Below are positions 1 through 6,359 of a stretch of 9,602 nt of DNA, one piece after another. This stretch comes from Alphaproteobacteria bacterium. GTDB lineage: Bacteria; Pseudomonadota; Alphaproteobacteria; UBA8366; GCA-2717185. Numbering within the stretch: position 1 is the first letter of the stretch; each line of letters begins with the position of its first letter. The notes under the pieces were generated by a model. It was not told where the DNA came from. It searched no databases and was given only the letters and a program-made list of their open reading frames with translations. Where the stretch lies: positions 1-9,602 of the forward strand of contig JAESSL010000041.1 of the NCBI GenBank assembly GCA_016764135.1. The letters are read 5' to 3'. The translations under genes were made by a program, and so were the position numbers.

Positions 1-220
1 CCCGATCATGATCAGATCATCGCCCTGCTGCGTAAACTGTGCGCTGGTCGCAAAATCGCCGCTCGGCAGCACAACGCCGCCGGGCGCGTGCGCATCGATA
101 ACAATAGTCGCGTTTTCCGCAGCTGCAGGGTTGGCGAACGTACCGCTGGAGGCCCCCGTCAACGGAGTCTCTACCGTCGCCTCGGAACCATTTTCACCCG
201 GTTTATTCGATACCGCCATG
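1..220 (-). CDS. N-terminal fragment of probable large secreted adhesin-type protein (partial)
   Basis: The minus strand is open from the ATG at 220-218 to the left edge, giving 73 complete codons; the gene continues off the window. A good Shine-Dalgarno AGGAAG lies at 233-228, 7 bases before the start, which supports this frame over the plus-strand reading of the same bases. The protein begins MAVSNKPGENGSEATVETPL, an acidic low-complexity leader without a Sec signal, and then has VVLPSGDF at residues 49-56 and QQGDDLIMIG at 64-73. An LPxGDF segment followed by GDDLI(M/L)xG is a pattern I associate with the N-termini of very large, type I-secreted repeat proteins (BapA/RTX-like adhesins) of alphaproteobacteria. 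That function is inference from about 70 residues; the missing part would have to show tandem repeats and a C-terminal secretion signal. Existence of the gene is well supported, the function less so. Confidence 0.7.
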
Positions 221-632
221 CCGTACACTTCCTAAAAATAACACGCCCCACACACGTCATTCCCCGGTAAATTCGGCGCGCTCTTCCCTCACCAAAGCTC
301 GCAACAAATTTGCCGGAAAAATGGCAGAATGCGCCGAATGCATATTAATGCCTTATTTCACAATCACATACAAGAAAATAGATAGACTGAAGTTTACATA
401 AAAACATAGTGAAATTGCCGTTTTTGCAACCATTTCGCGGAACTACCTCAATTTTTAAGGGAATTCCCACGACAAGCCCTCAATCATTCACAGTTTGTAA
501 CTCTGTCAATTATGCACACTAAATCTTTTTACTCCGCCTTTTACGCTTTGAGACCGTCTCCAAAGTGGATTATTTGCATTTTGACGAGCAGCGTCGGATA
601 CTTTCGCCAGACTGGCGCGAATCGAGGAACGG
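221..632. other. AT-rich divergent intergenic region
   Basis: These 412 bases separate the left-edge minus-strand gene from the plus-strand gene at 633, so promoters for both should lie here. I see no supported ORF. The stretch 340-540 is clearly AT-rich. It holds a perfect 10-bp palindrome GGGAATTCCC at 459-468 and an imperfect dyad at 546-565 (CTTTGAGA, 3-base centre, TCTC, one extra C, AAAG) about 70 bases before the GTG at 633. TTGACG at 581-586 resembles a -35 box, but no convincing -10 sits 16-18 bases downstream. No promoter is assigned. Confidence 0.5.
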
Positions 633-2396
633 GTGCGTAATATTGGTTTTTTGAGGACCTTTACGCGATCAGGGTTCGCGCAGGACGCCTCCCTTCATCG
701 CTCTTTTCACCACATGGCGATTTGGCTCACGGCGGCGCTGGCGCTAATCCCTATTTTCGCCGTTGACGCTCTGCCGTCGCAAGACGGGCCTGCACATATC
801 TACGTCGCGGAAATGTTACGCCTTTACGGCGACGCCTCCCTACCGATGATTGAACAGTATTTCGATCTGAACTGGCGCGGTCAGCCCAACCTTTTCGTTT
901 ACGTCGCAGCCCAACCGTTGCTTGCAGTGTTCTCTCCGGCCATGGCGGAAAAAATTCTGGCTGCGTCCTATATCCTTTTGATCCCCTGCGTGACGTTGTT
1001 TCTGTCTCGCGCGGCGCAGCGTTCCGCGCTTCTGACCCATCTGGCCTTATGGCCCATGCTGTATGGGTTCATGTTTTTCTTCGGCTTTTATAATTATTGC
1101 TTCGGCCTGCTCTTGGCGATTTCGGGAATCGCATGCTGGTTGCGGATGCGTCGCGATGGTGAATTTTGGCCCGTCGCAGCTCTTTGCGTCCTGTCTATCA
1201 CCGGGTATTTTGTTCACCTCTTCCCTCTTGGCGCTATGATGCTGTTTATCGGCGTCGGTGCGGCAATTGATTTTATTCAAAAACCAGGCGCTCGATGGCG
1301 TCAAAGGGGAGACTGGCGTCAAACAATCGCGTGGAGGGTTGTTCGGCGCATTTTGCTCCCACCCGCCATCGCCATGACGCCGGCGCTCGTTCTTGTCCTG
1401 AGCTTTTTGGCGGCGCGCGGCGGCAGCGAAACCGCCTATATAACCGATAAAGGACAGCTTGGTTACGGCCTGGCCGAACGCTTTTCTCATGTGACCACGC
1501 TGAGCTTCAATCTCTCCTTTGGCCCGTTAGACGCCCTGATCAGCATCACCATGATTCTGATTGGCGCTGGCGCTTTTTTGGCCCGAGACCGCAACAAGAG
1601 CCCTGTTGTATCCACGTCGTCCACGTCTCGACCTGCAGCCCTTTTCGCAGGGCTATTGCTGGTCTTTTCTATCGTCTTTGCGACGGTTCCTGGCACGATA
1701 TCCGGACACACATTCGTCCTCGATCGGCTACTGCCCTTTTTATACCTCTGTCTGGTTTTATGGATCCTGCACACGAATTTATCCCGTCGCCAATGTAAAA
1801 TCCTGTTGTCGGGATTGGGCGTTATCGGCCTGCTCCTGCCCCTGTATAGAGGCTACCAAACTCTCTCGCTGGATAACTTCATGCGACCGTTTCGCGCGGT
1901 GGCGGACAGCTTAGAGCCAAACAGAACGTTGCTCTCCATACGTGGCGCCAGATATGACGACAGCGCTCTATTCTGGAGGCCATTTTATCGCGTTAACGCA
2001 ACCCTGCACGCCTCGGCGGCGCTGGCCGCCCAACGGCGCTTGATAGACCTGAAAATCGTGCAGACTAATTCTAAAATTGTTCCGCTCATCTATCGGGACG
2101 ACATAAATCCATACTGGCAATTGCCCGCGAACATGGACAAATATCCCGCTATCGAATCAATCCCGATTTTTGAAAATTTCCGTCTTGAAGCGAGCTTGCC
2201 CGCGCTCGATTTCAAGGGCTATCAAAACCGAAGCGGTGGGCGCGTCGACTACCTTCTGGTCTGGGGTCCCGTCGCCAAATACGCCGACACGCCAGCGGGG
2301 CGCCGGTTTCTGGGCAAAGTTCAGGACGGTTTTAGCGCCGTCCCCTTGCGCGCGGGCGCCGATCATCTACGCCTTTTCAAGCGGCGCCAAAATTAG
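633..2396 (+). CDS. Polytopic membrane protein, possible GT-C-type glycosyltransferase
   Basis: 587 aa. The GTG start has GAGG at 624-627, 5 bases upstream; the first internal ATG (714) has no ribosome site, so GTG is preferred. About ten hydrophobic segments fall between residues 28 and 410 (clear ones near 28-46, 106-124, 133-165, 237-260, 295-317 and 364-408), followed by a mostly soluble C-terminal part of about 175 residues. The first segment is followed by the polar motif QDGPAH at residues 50-55, then a run of conserved-looking residues (YFDLN, QPNLF). An acidic motif in the first extracytoplasmic loop plus many membrane spans and a soluble tail is the architecture of GT-C glycosyltransferases, which use lipid-linked sugar donors at the outer face of the inner membrane. 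I cannot name a family with certainty; it may simply be an uncharacterised membrane protein. It stands alone, with hairpins after it and a promoter-like repeat before the next gene. Confidence 0.6.
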   Translation: MRNIGFLRTFTRSGFAQDASLHRSFHHMAIWLTAALALIPIFAVDALPSQDGPAHIYVAEMLRLYGDASLPMIEQYFDLNWRGQPNLFVYVAAQPLLAVFSPAMAEKILAASYILLIPCVTLFLSRAAQRSALLTHLALWPMLYGFMFFFGFYNYCFGLLLAISGIACWLRMRRDGEFWPVAALCVLSITGYFVHLFPLGAMMLFIGVGAAIDFIQKPGARWRQRGDWRQTIAWRVVRRILLPPAIAMTPALVLVLSFLAARGGSETAYITDKGQLGYGLAERFSHVTTLSFNLSFGPLDALISITMILIGAGAFLARDRNKSPVVSTSSTSRPAALFAGLLLVFSIVFATVPGTISGHTFVLDRLLPFLYLCLVLWILHTNLSRRQCKILLSGLGVIGLLLPLYRGYQTLSLDNFMRPFRAVADSLEPNRTLLSIRGARYDDSALFWRPFYRVNATLHASAALAAQRRLIDLKIVQTNSKIVPLIYRDDINPYWQLPANMDKYPAIESIPIFENFRLEASLPALDFKGYQNRSGGRVDYLLVWGPVAKYADTPAGRRFLGKVQDGFSAVPLRAGADHLRLFKRRQN

Positions 2397-2426
2397 TGTG
2401 GAAATCGAAATAAGTGACGACCGAAG

Positions 2427-2463
2427 GCCCCTTTCGCCCTCCGGGGCGCTAGGCGAGTAGCGC
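2427..2463 (+). terminator. Overlapping hairpins after the membrane protein gene
   Basis: GCCCC at 2427-2431 pairs with GGGGC at 2443-2447 (11-base loop). GCGCTA at 2446-2451 pairs perfectly with TAGCGC at 2458-2463 (6-base loop). The two stems share bases 2446-2447, so they compete. Neither is followed by a T run, so this is not a standard intrinsic terminator; it may mark the transcript 3' end or do nothing. Confidence 0.3.
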
Positions 2464-2471
2464 GCCAACCG

Positions 2472-2523
2472 ACGCCTATGGTATATAATCCACAATGGCG
2501 CCTATGTTATATAATCAATAACA
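2472..2523 (+). repeat. Two tandem copies of a 26-bp unit with extended -10 boxes
   Basis: Unit 1 is 2472-2497 and unit 2 is 2498-2523. By eye about 20 of 26 positions match, with CGCCTATG and TATATAATC shared. Each copy holds TG-n-TATATAAT (TG at 2479-2480 and 2505-2506; TATAAT at 2484-2489 and 2510-2515), which matches an extended -10 promoter element. No -35 box stands at 17 bases, as is common for extended -10 promoters. The position, about 60 bases before the TTG start at 2575, makes this the best promoter candidate for the Sel1-repeat gene. Confidence 0.5.
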
Positions 2524-2574
2524 AGGCGCTTTTCGTCCTCGCTCCGATCGCGCCAACATTCGAACGAGGCTAAT

Positions 2575-3069
2575 TTGTCGGACAAAATGATGAAATATTT
2601 CTATCTCGCCTGTCTTTCGTTGCTGTTCTTCGCACCGGTCTCCGTCAAGGCCAATGGCGAGGGTCCCTACCGGGATGGCGATTTTCCCAAGGCGTTCGAA
2701 TTATTTACGCCGCAGGCGAAAGACGGCGTGGCGGAAGCGCAATATTATATCGGCCTGATGTACGCGAAGGGCCAGGCGGTGCCACAGGATGCAAGCGCGG
2801 CGGTCGAGTGGTACCAGAAAGCCGCCAATCAAGGCCACGCGCTGGCGCAAAACAACCTTGGCTACATGTACGGTCAGGGCGCCGGCGTCACCCGAAGTTT
2901 CGTGAACGCCCATATGTGGTACAGTCTCGCAGCGGCGGCGGGCAATGTGCTGTCCCGGGAAAATCGCGACTTGATCGCACTCAAAATGACGACGGGGCAG
3001 ATTTCAAAAAGTCAAAGTCAGGCCCGTGACTGGATGTCCAAGCATAACGCCATGGCAAAACAAAACTGA
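2575..3069 (+). CDS. Secreted Sel1-repeat protein
   Basis: 164 aa. The TTG at 2575 is preferred because GAGG sits at 2566-2569, 5 bases upstream; the ATG codons at 2587 and 2590 remain possible and would not change the mature protein. Residues 7-26 form a signal peptide (hydrophobic core YLACLSLLFFA, cleavage probably after VKA at 24-26). The mature part has two clear Sel1 (TPR-like) repeats at about 52-87 (GLMYAKGQAVPQD, AVEWYQKAA) and 88-124 (NNLGYMYGQGAGV, AHMWYSLAAAAGN), with a degenerate unit before them. The tail at 125-160 is helical and polar. Sel1 repeats make alpha-solenoid scaffolds that bind other proteins; periplasmic members are widespread in alphaproteobacteria and their partners are usually unknown. 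A terminator-like hairpin follows, so it is probably transcribed alone from the extended -10 repeats. Confidence 0.85.
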   Translation: MSDKMMKYFYLACLSLLFFAPVSVKANGEGPYRDGDFPKAFELFTPQAKDGVAEAQYYIGLMYAKGQAVPQDASAAVEWYQKAANQGHALAQNNLGYMYGQGAGVTRSFVNAHMWYSLAAAAGNVLSRENRDLIALKMTTGQISKSQSQARDWMSKHNAMAKQN

Positions 3070-3087
3070 CGAAGCCAATAGCCTGCG

Positions 3088-3109
3088 AACGCCTGAATCT
3101 GGGCGTTTT
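3088..3109 (+). terminator. Probable intrinsic terminator after the Sel1-repeat gene
   Basis: AACGCC at 3088-3093 pairs perfectly with GGCGTT at 3102-3107 around an 8-base loop, and the 3' arm runs into TTTT at 3106-3109. It lies 19 bases after the stop codon. The T run is short, so termination may be partial. Confidence 0.55.
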
Positions 3110-3156
3110 GCACAAACACGAAAATTTAAACGCCGGTTGGTTGAAAGGAATGAGCC

Positions 3157-3504
3157 GTGAAATGTTATCGGGGGTTCCGAAGTTCAACGGGCTGCACTGT
3201 CACGGTGGATGGCCAACAATTGCCGTCTCAATTCCATCAATGGCGGTTCTCATCCGATGGTTTTGAATGGGGATATGATGGAACAGGGCCAAGCCAGCTG
3301 GCCTTTGCAATTCTGGCGGATCATTTTGGCGACGAATTTAAAGCGCTCAAATCATACAAACTCTTCCGCGATCAAGTTATCGTTGAAATACAGGAAGATG
3401 AATGGGAATTTAAAAGCAGTCGAATCGAACAGACCCTCAATGAAACCATTGAGGTGGCAATGACGCTAGAGGAATTAATGAACAAAGTACGCGGAAAATC
3501 GTAG
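3157..3504 (+). CDS. DUF6166-like small cytoplasmic protein
   Basis: 115 aa, GTG start with AAGGA at 3145-3149, 7 bases upstream. An ATG at 3150 reads another frame that stops after 36 codons and is not favoured. The protein starts MKCYRGFRSSTGCTVTVDG and has FEWGYDGTGPSQLAFAILADH at about residues 36-56, a combination typical of the DUF6166 family: short proteins with the pattern FxWGYxGTGPxQLAxAILxDH, often found in phages, integrative elements and other accessory DNA. Their function is unknown. There is no signal peptide or membrane segment. The C-terminal 30 residues are acidic and helical. By eye its G+C is lower than that of the preceding gene, which fits acquisition by transfer but is not proof. 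Its place between a Sel1 gene and flp does not suggest a role in the pilus. Confidence 0.8.
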   Translation: MKCYRGFRSSTGCTVTVDGQQLPSQFHQWRFSSDGFEWGYDGTGPSQLAFAILADHFGDEFKALKSYKLFRDQVIVEIQEDEWEFKSSRIEQTLNETIEVAMTLEELMNKVRGKS

Positions 3505-3510
3505 ATATAT

Positions 3511-3526
3511 TACAATACAATACAAT
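3511..3526. repeat. Short microsatellite (TACAA)3
   Basis: Three exact tandem copies of TACAA followed by T lie directly after the DUF6166-like gene. Slippage here would alter spacing between that gene and the flp promoter region but no coding frame. Confidence 0.6.
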
Positions 3527-3540
3527 TGCCGTGCTTTATT

Positions 3541-3592
3541 TTCTCTGAGAATGTTATTTTTTGCTATTGTTTCTCATCTTTTATGATAGAAT
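3541..3592 (+). promoter_or_regulatory. Putative promoter/operator region of flp
   Basis: A perfect odd palindrome TTCTC-T-GAGAA is at 3541-3551, followed by TTGCTA at 3561-3566 (-35-like) and TATGAT at 3582-3587 or TAGAAT at 3587-3592 (-10-like). Spacings of 15 and 20 bases are not ideal, so the exact boxes are uncertain. A second TTCTC lies at 3571-3575. The position, 55-100 bases before the pilin start, makes this the likely control region. Confidence 0.35.
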
Positions 3593-3644
3593 CTCAAGGA
3601 TCACGTGGGTGTGAGCAATTGAAAATGCTGTGGAGAGTAATCCA

Positions 3645-3818
3645 ATGCGAGATAAATTTCTTAGTTTGGTCGTAAAATTGCAGAATGACGCCTCTGGCGC
3701 GACAGCGATTGAATATGGCCTTATTGCGGCTGGTATCGCCGTTGTCATCATTACGGCGATTTCGCTCGCCGGTGGCGCGCTTACCAATACGTTTACGTCA
3801 ATTTCAAACGCACTCTAG
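3645..3818 (+). CDS. flp: Flp/Fap-type type IVb pilin
   Basis: 57 aa. The ATG at 3645 is chosen because GGAG at 3632-3635 lies about 9 bases upstream; a GTG at 3630 in the same frame has no comparable site. The basic leader MRDKFLSLVVKLQNDASG ends at Gly18. Prepilin peptidase should cut between Gly18 and Ala19, giving a mature pilin that begins ATAIEYGLIAAG with the Glu5-Tyr6 pair diagnostic of Flp pilins. The rest is one hydrophobic helix (about 22-47) and a short polar tail (TNTFTSISNAL). Mature length of 39 residues is normal for the family. Flp subunits polymerise into tad pili used for surface attachment. It stands alone with its own control region and a strong terminator, as expected for a pilin made in large amounts; the matching peptidase gene follows 355 bases later. 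Confidence 0.95.
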   Translation: MRDKFLSLVVKLQNDASGATAIEYGLIAAGIAVVIITAISLAGGALTNTFTSISNAL

Positions 3819-3835
3819 GCGCAATCTACCTCTTT

Positions 3836-3863
3836 CACCGTTCAGGTTTTCAATCTGACGGTG
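3836..3863 (+). other. Bulged hairpin in the flp 3' untranslated region
   Basis: CACCG-T-TCAG (3836-3845) pairs with CTGACGGTG (3855-3863): nine base pairs with a single bulged T at 3841 and a 9-base loop. No T run follows. Lying 17 bases after the flp stop, it could protect the pilin mRNA from 3' decay. Confidence 0.45.
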
Positions 3864-3932
3864 GCGAGCGCGTGTTTTGGTCAATCGCCAAAAATGCGTG
3901 ATGCGAGAGTGCAGTACAAGACGATAGTTTTC

Positions 3933-3972
3933 AACAAAGGCGTCTCCTCTTTTCAGGTGGCGCCTTTGTTTT
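3933..3972 (+). terminator. Intrinsic terminator of flp
   Basis: AACAAAGGCG at 3933-3942 pairs perfectly with CGCCTTTGTT at 3961-3970 (10 bp). The 18-base loop can form an inner CCT/AGG stem (3946-3948 with 3955-3957). TTTT at 3969-3972 follows. On the other strand there is no T run, so it acts in the plus direction only. Confidence 0.8.
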
Positions 3973-4104
3973 ATCCGCCCTTCTGAAGCTACTCTTCCGA
4001 GACCGGCCATATCGAGTCCGCCCTCAATGTATTCGCCTCACTGTATCCACCGTCACAGCGTCCGTAAAACAGAGGTGTATATTGGATTTGACTGCGCGAC
4101 TTTC

Positions 4105-4127
4105 GGGTTTTCAAACCCTGTTTTTTT
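4105..4127 (+). terminator. Second intrinsic terminator upstream of cpaA
   Basis: GGGTT (4105-4109) pairs with AACCC (4114-4118) around a TTCA loop, with one further possible T-A pair, and is followed by TG and seven T residues (4121-4127). This is a compact, textbook terminator, yet no gene lies between it and the flp terminator. It may end a small RNA, catch read-through from flp, or attenuate transcription into cpaA. Confidence 0.7.
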
Positions 4128-4173
4128 AAGTGCGAAAATCGACTAATAACGGCCCCGGAAGCAAATTTTCTTG

Positions 4174-4710
4174 ATGGAGCAAATGACTGAATTAGCGTCA
4201 TTTATCGCGGTGTCGGCAATCCTACCCTGTTGCATGGCCTACGCCATCTACTCGGACCTGGGCCGCCTGGAAATTCCCAATTGGGCGTCCATCGCACCAG
4301 CCCTCGCATATCTTCCCGCCGCCCTCCTGTCCGATCAGTCGATGCTCATAATTGGCGCGCATTACGCCATTGGCGTCGCGGTATTCATTGTCGGCGCCAT
4401 TTTATTCGCGCTTAAAATTATGGGCGGCGGCGATGTGAAGCTCCTGGGCGCGGCGGCCATCTGGACGGGATGGGAACTCCTCCCGCCATTCCTGCTTTTG
4501 GTCGCGATCTTTGGCGGACTCCTTTCAATACTGGCGCTGATCCTTCGAAGACGATTTTTCAAATTTCTGTATCGGTACTTGCCGTGGACAGATCCCGACC
4601 AACCCGCAAGCGTCCCCTATGGATTGGCGATCGGGTCCGCCTCTATTTTTCTTTTCCCCAAGATTCCGGGCGTCGCCGCCGCCTGGGACAACCTAGCGAG
4701 CGCTTTATGA
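4174..4710 (+). CDS. cpaA: Prepilin peptidase of the Flp/Tad pilus (CpaA/TadV, family A24)
   Basis: 178 aa from the ATG at 4174; a TTG at 4171 (GGAAG 9 bases upstream at 4157-4161) and an ATG at 4183 are alternatives, all before the first membrane span. This inner-membrane aspartic peptidase cleaves the leader of pre-Flp and Tad pseudopilins. Both catalytic aspartates are visible in their motifs: YSDLGRLEIPN (Asp28) after the first span, and GGGDVKLL (Asp87) after the third. About six membrane segments are spread over the length. It lacks the large N-terminal methyltransferase and cysteine domains of PilD enzymes, as usual for CpaA/TadV. The stop overlaps the ATG of a 14-codon mini-ORF leading to the oxidoreductase gene, suggesting a shared transcript. 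Confidence 0.92.
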   Translation: MEQMTELASFIAVSAILPCCMAYAIYSDLGRLEIPNWASIAPALAYLPAALLSDQSMLIIGAHYAIGVAVFIVGAILFALKIMGGGDVKLLGAAAIWTGWELLPPFLLLVAIFGGLLSILALILRRRFFKFLYRYLPWTDPDQPASVPYGLAIGSASIFLFPKIPGVAAAWDNLASAL

Positions 4711-4751
4711 GCAACCACCACATTTCCCGTCCCTGCGGTTCCCATGTCTGA
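4707..4751 (+). CDS. Possible 14-codon coupling mini-ORF
   Basis: ATG at 4707 overlaps the cpaA stop as ATGA, and the frame MSNHHISRPCGSHV ends at TGA 4749-4751, overlapping the oxidoreductase start at 4744. The oxidoreductase has no visible Shine-Dalgarno, so ribosomes finishing this mini-ORF could restart there. The peptide itself looks like no known family. This is a structural argument only; chance is possible. Confidence 0.25.
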   Translation: MSNHHISRPCGSHV

Positions 4752-6339
4752 GACGCCAATCGCCATCATCATTGGCGCCGGTCCCGCAGGATTGACCGCC
4801 GCCTATGAATTACTGGCGCAAACCGGCATCCGACCGCTGATTTTTGAATATACCGACGATGTCGGCGGCATATCGCGCACCAATGAATACAAGGGCAATT
4901 ATATCGATTTGGGCGGCCATCGCTTTTTTTCCAAATCCGACCGCGTCCTGAACTGGTGGGGCCAATTTCTATCAATGGATAGCGCCGATAACGTCGCGCT
5001 CACCTATCAGAACGCCACACATCAGGTGAAAGTCAGAGATCGCGACAGCAAAAATGCCAAAGAAGGCATCGATACTGAAAAAGACCAGATGCTGGTGCGG
5101 AACAGGGTTTCCCGGATCCTCTTCCTCGGGCAGTTCTTCGACTACCCTTTAAGCTTGTCGGTCTCCACAATTCTCAAACTGGGCCTCGCCCGCACCGCGC
5201 TGGCGGGGTTAAGCTACCTTCGCGCCCGGTTGGCGCCAGTTTCACCGGAAACAACGCTTGAACATTTTCTCATCAACCGGTTTGGACGATCCCTCTACAG
5301 CCAGTTTTTTCAGGATTATACGTTCAAGGTCTGGGGCGTCGCGTGTTCCGATATTCCTGCAGAATGGGGCCGTCAACGCATCAAGGGCCTGTCCATCACC
5401 GCCGCCCTAAAGCACGCCTTCGCGCAACGCTTCAAAAAAACTGACGCCTCTATCGCGCAAAAATCGACTGAAACCAGCCTCATTGAGCGATTTCTGTATC
5501 CTAAATACGGCCCGGGCCAGATGTGGACGCGCGTCAGCGAAGCCGTCCGCGCCAAAGGCGGTGAGATTCGCTTCAAAACTGAAATCATCGGGCTGGAAAC
5601 AGAAGCCGGAAAAGTGTGCGCGGTCCGGGTCAAGGATCGCGAAACAGGCGTCATCAGCCGTGTAGAGGGCGACTACTATTTTTCCACCATGCCGGTCAAA
5701 AACCTGATCGCGGAGATGACGCCGCCCGCCCCGGCGCCGGTACGAGAGGTCGCTGCCGGGTTGATGTACAGAAACTTCATGACGGTCGGCCTGCTCCTCA
5801 AATCCCTGAGTGTTGAAGGCGGGGTGGACGCCGCCTCTCTTGCGGAAAAACTACCCGATAACTGGATCTATATTCAGGAACCCGAGGTCCGCGTCGGGCG
5901 CATTCAGATCTTTAACAACTGGAGCCCCTATCTTGTCGCGGATCCATCGACGATCTGGATCGGGCTGGAATATTTTCTCGGCGATGACGATGATTTGTGG
6001 ACCGCCCCAGAAGATGAGGTGACTGCATTCGCCATCGCGGAAATGGAAAAGATCGGATTTCTGCAGGCCGACGCCGTGCTCGATTCAACAATTTACCGGC
6101 AGCCAAAAGCCTATCCCGCCTATTTTGGAACCTATGACCGATTTGAGACTGTGCGTGAATATACCGATGGATTTGAAAACTTGTTTTTGATCGGCCGAAA
6201 TGGGCAGCATCGATACAATAACCAGGATCACTCGATGCTAACCGCCATGGCGGCTGTCGAGCTTATTCGCGACGGCGACGTCGACAAGTCCAGAATCTGG
6301 ACAGTCAATACAGAAGAAGATTACCACGAAGAGAAATAG
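4744..6339 (+). CDS. FAD-dependent oxidoreductase (amine oxidase / UDP-galactopyranose mutase-like fold)
   Basis: 531 aa. The N-terminus is a Rossmann dinucleotide fold: IIIGAGPAGLTAAYEL (residues 8-23), Glu35 at the end of the second strand, then DVGGISRT (39-46) and LGGHRFF (56-62). The C-terminus has the second FAD-contact segment FLIGRNGQHRYNNQDHSM (481-498) before the last helix. This set belongs to the large group that includes HemY-type and GLF-type flavoproteins; the YNNQDHSM variant is one I associate with uncharacterised members found near polysaccharide and glycosyltransferase genes. Substrate is unknown. There is no signal peptide, so it is probably cytoplasmic or membrane-peripheral. 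The ATG at 4744 has no Shine-Dalgarno; translation may depend on coupling to cpaA or the mini-ORF before it. The gene converges with the Crp-like regulator 20 bases away. Not a known Tad component. Confidence 0.85.
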   Translation: MSETPIAIIIGAGPAGLTAAYELLAQTGIRPLIFEYTDDVGGISRTNEYKGNYIDLGGHRFFSKSDRVLNWWGQFLSMDSADNVALTYQNATHQVKVRDRDSKNAKEGIDTEKDQMLVRNRVSRILFLGQFFDYPLSLSVSTILKLGLARTALAGLSYLRARLAPVSPETTLEHFLINRFGRSLYSQFFQDYTFKVWGVACSDIPAEWGRQRIKGLSITAALKHAFAQRFKKTDASIAQKSTETSLIERFLYPKYGPGQMWTRVSEAVRAKGGEIRFKTEIIGLETEAGKVCAVRVKDRETGVISRVEGDYYFSTMPVKNLIAEMTPPAPAPVREVAAGLMYRNFMTVGLLLKSLSVEGGVDAASLAEKLPDNWIYIQEPEVRVGRIQIFNNWSPYLVADPSTIWIGLEYFLGDDDDLWTAPEDEVTAFAIAEMEKIGFLQADAVLDSTIYRQPKAYPAYFGTYDRFETVREYTDGFENLFLIGRNGQHRYNNQDHSMLTAMAAVELIRDGDVDKSRIWTVNTEEDYHEEK

Positions 6340-6359
6340 GCCACCGGTGCGGCTCTACT

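Larger units (their letters stand above)
3819..4173 (+). other. Non-coding stretch between flp and cpaA
   Basis: No ORF here has a ribosome site or recognisable product; the minus-strand frames are low-quality. It contains, in order, a bulged hairpin (3836-3863), a 10-bp-stem terminator (3933-3972), about 130 bases without clear structure, and a second terminator (4105-4127). The second terminator has no gene before it, so this part may hold a small RNA or a leader of cpaA. TTGACT at 4088-4093 resembles a -35 box but points into the second terminator. Confidence 0.5.

Noticed and set aside
8..270. Plus-strand open frames at the left edge
   Set aside because: The minus strand has a better start, a clear ribosome site and a recognisable N-terminal pattern over the same bases.
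1047..1774. Minus-strand open frames inside the 633-2396 gene
   Set aside because: Arginine- and proline-rich shadow translations without domains; the plus-strand membrane protein explains the stretch.
3804..4201. Two minus-strand frames of about 70 codons between flp and cpaA
   Set aside because: No ribosome sites or recognisable features, and they read across two plus-strand terminators.
6342..6349. CACCGGTG palindrome between the convergent oxidoreductase and regulator genes as a terminator
   Set aside because: An 8-base palindrome with no loop and no T run on either strand.
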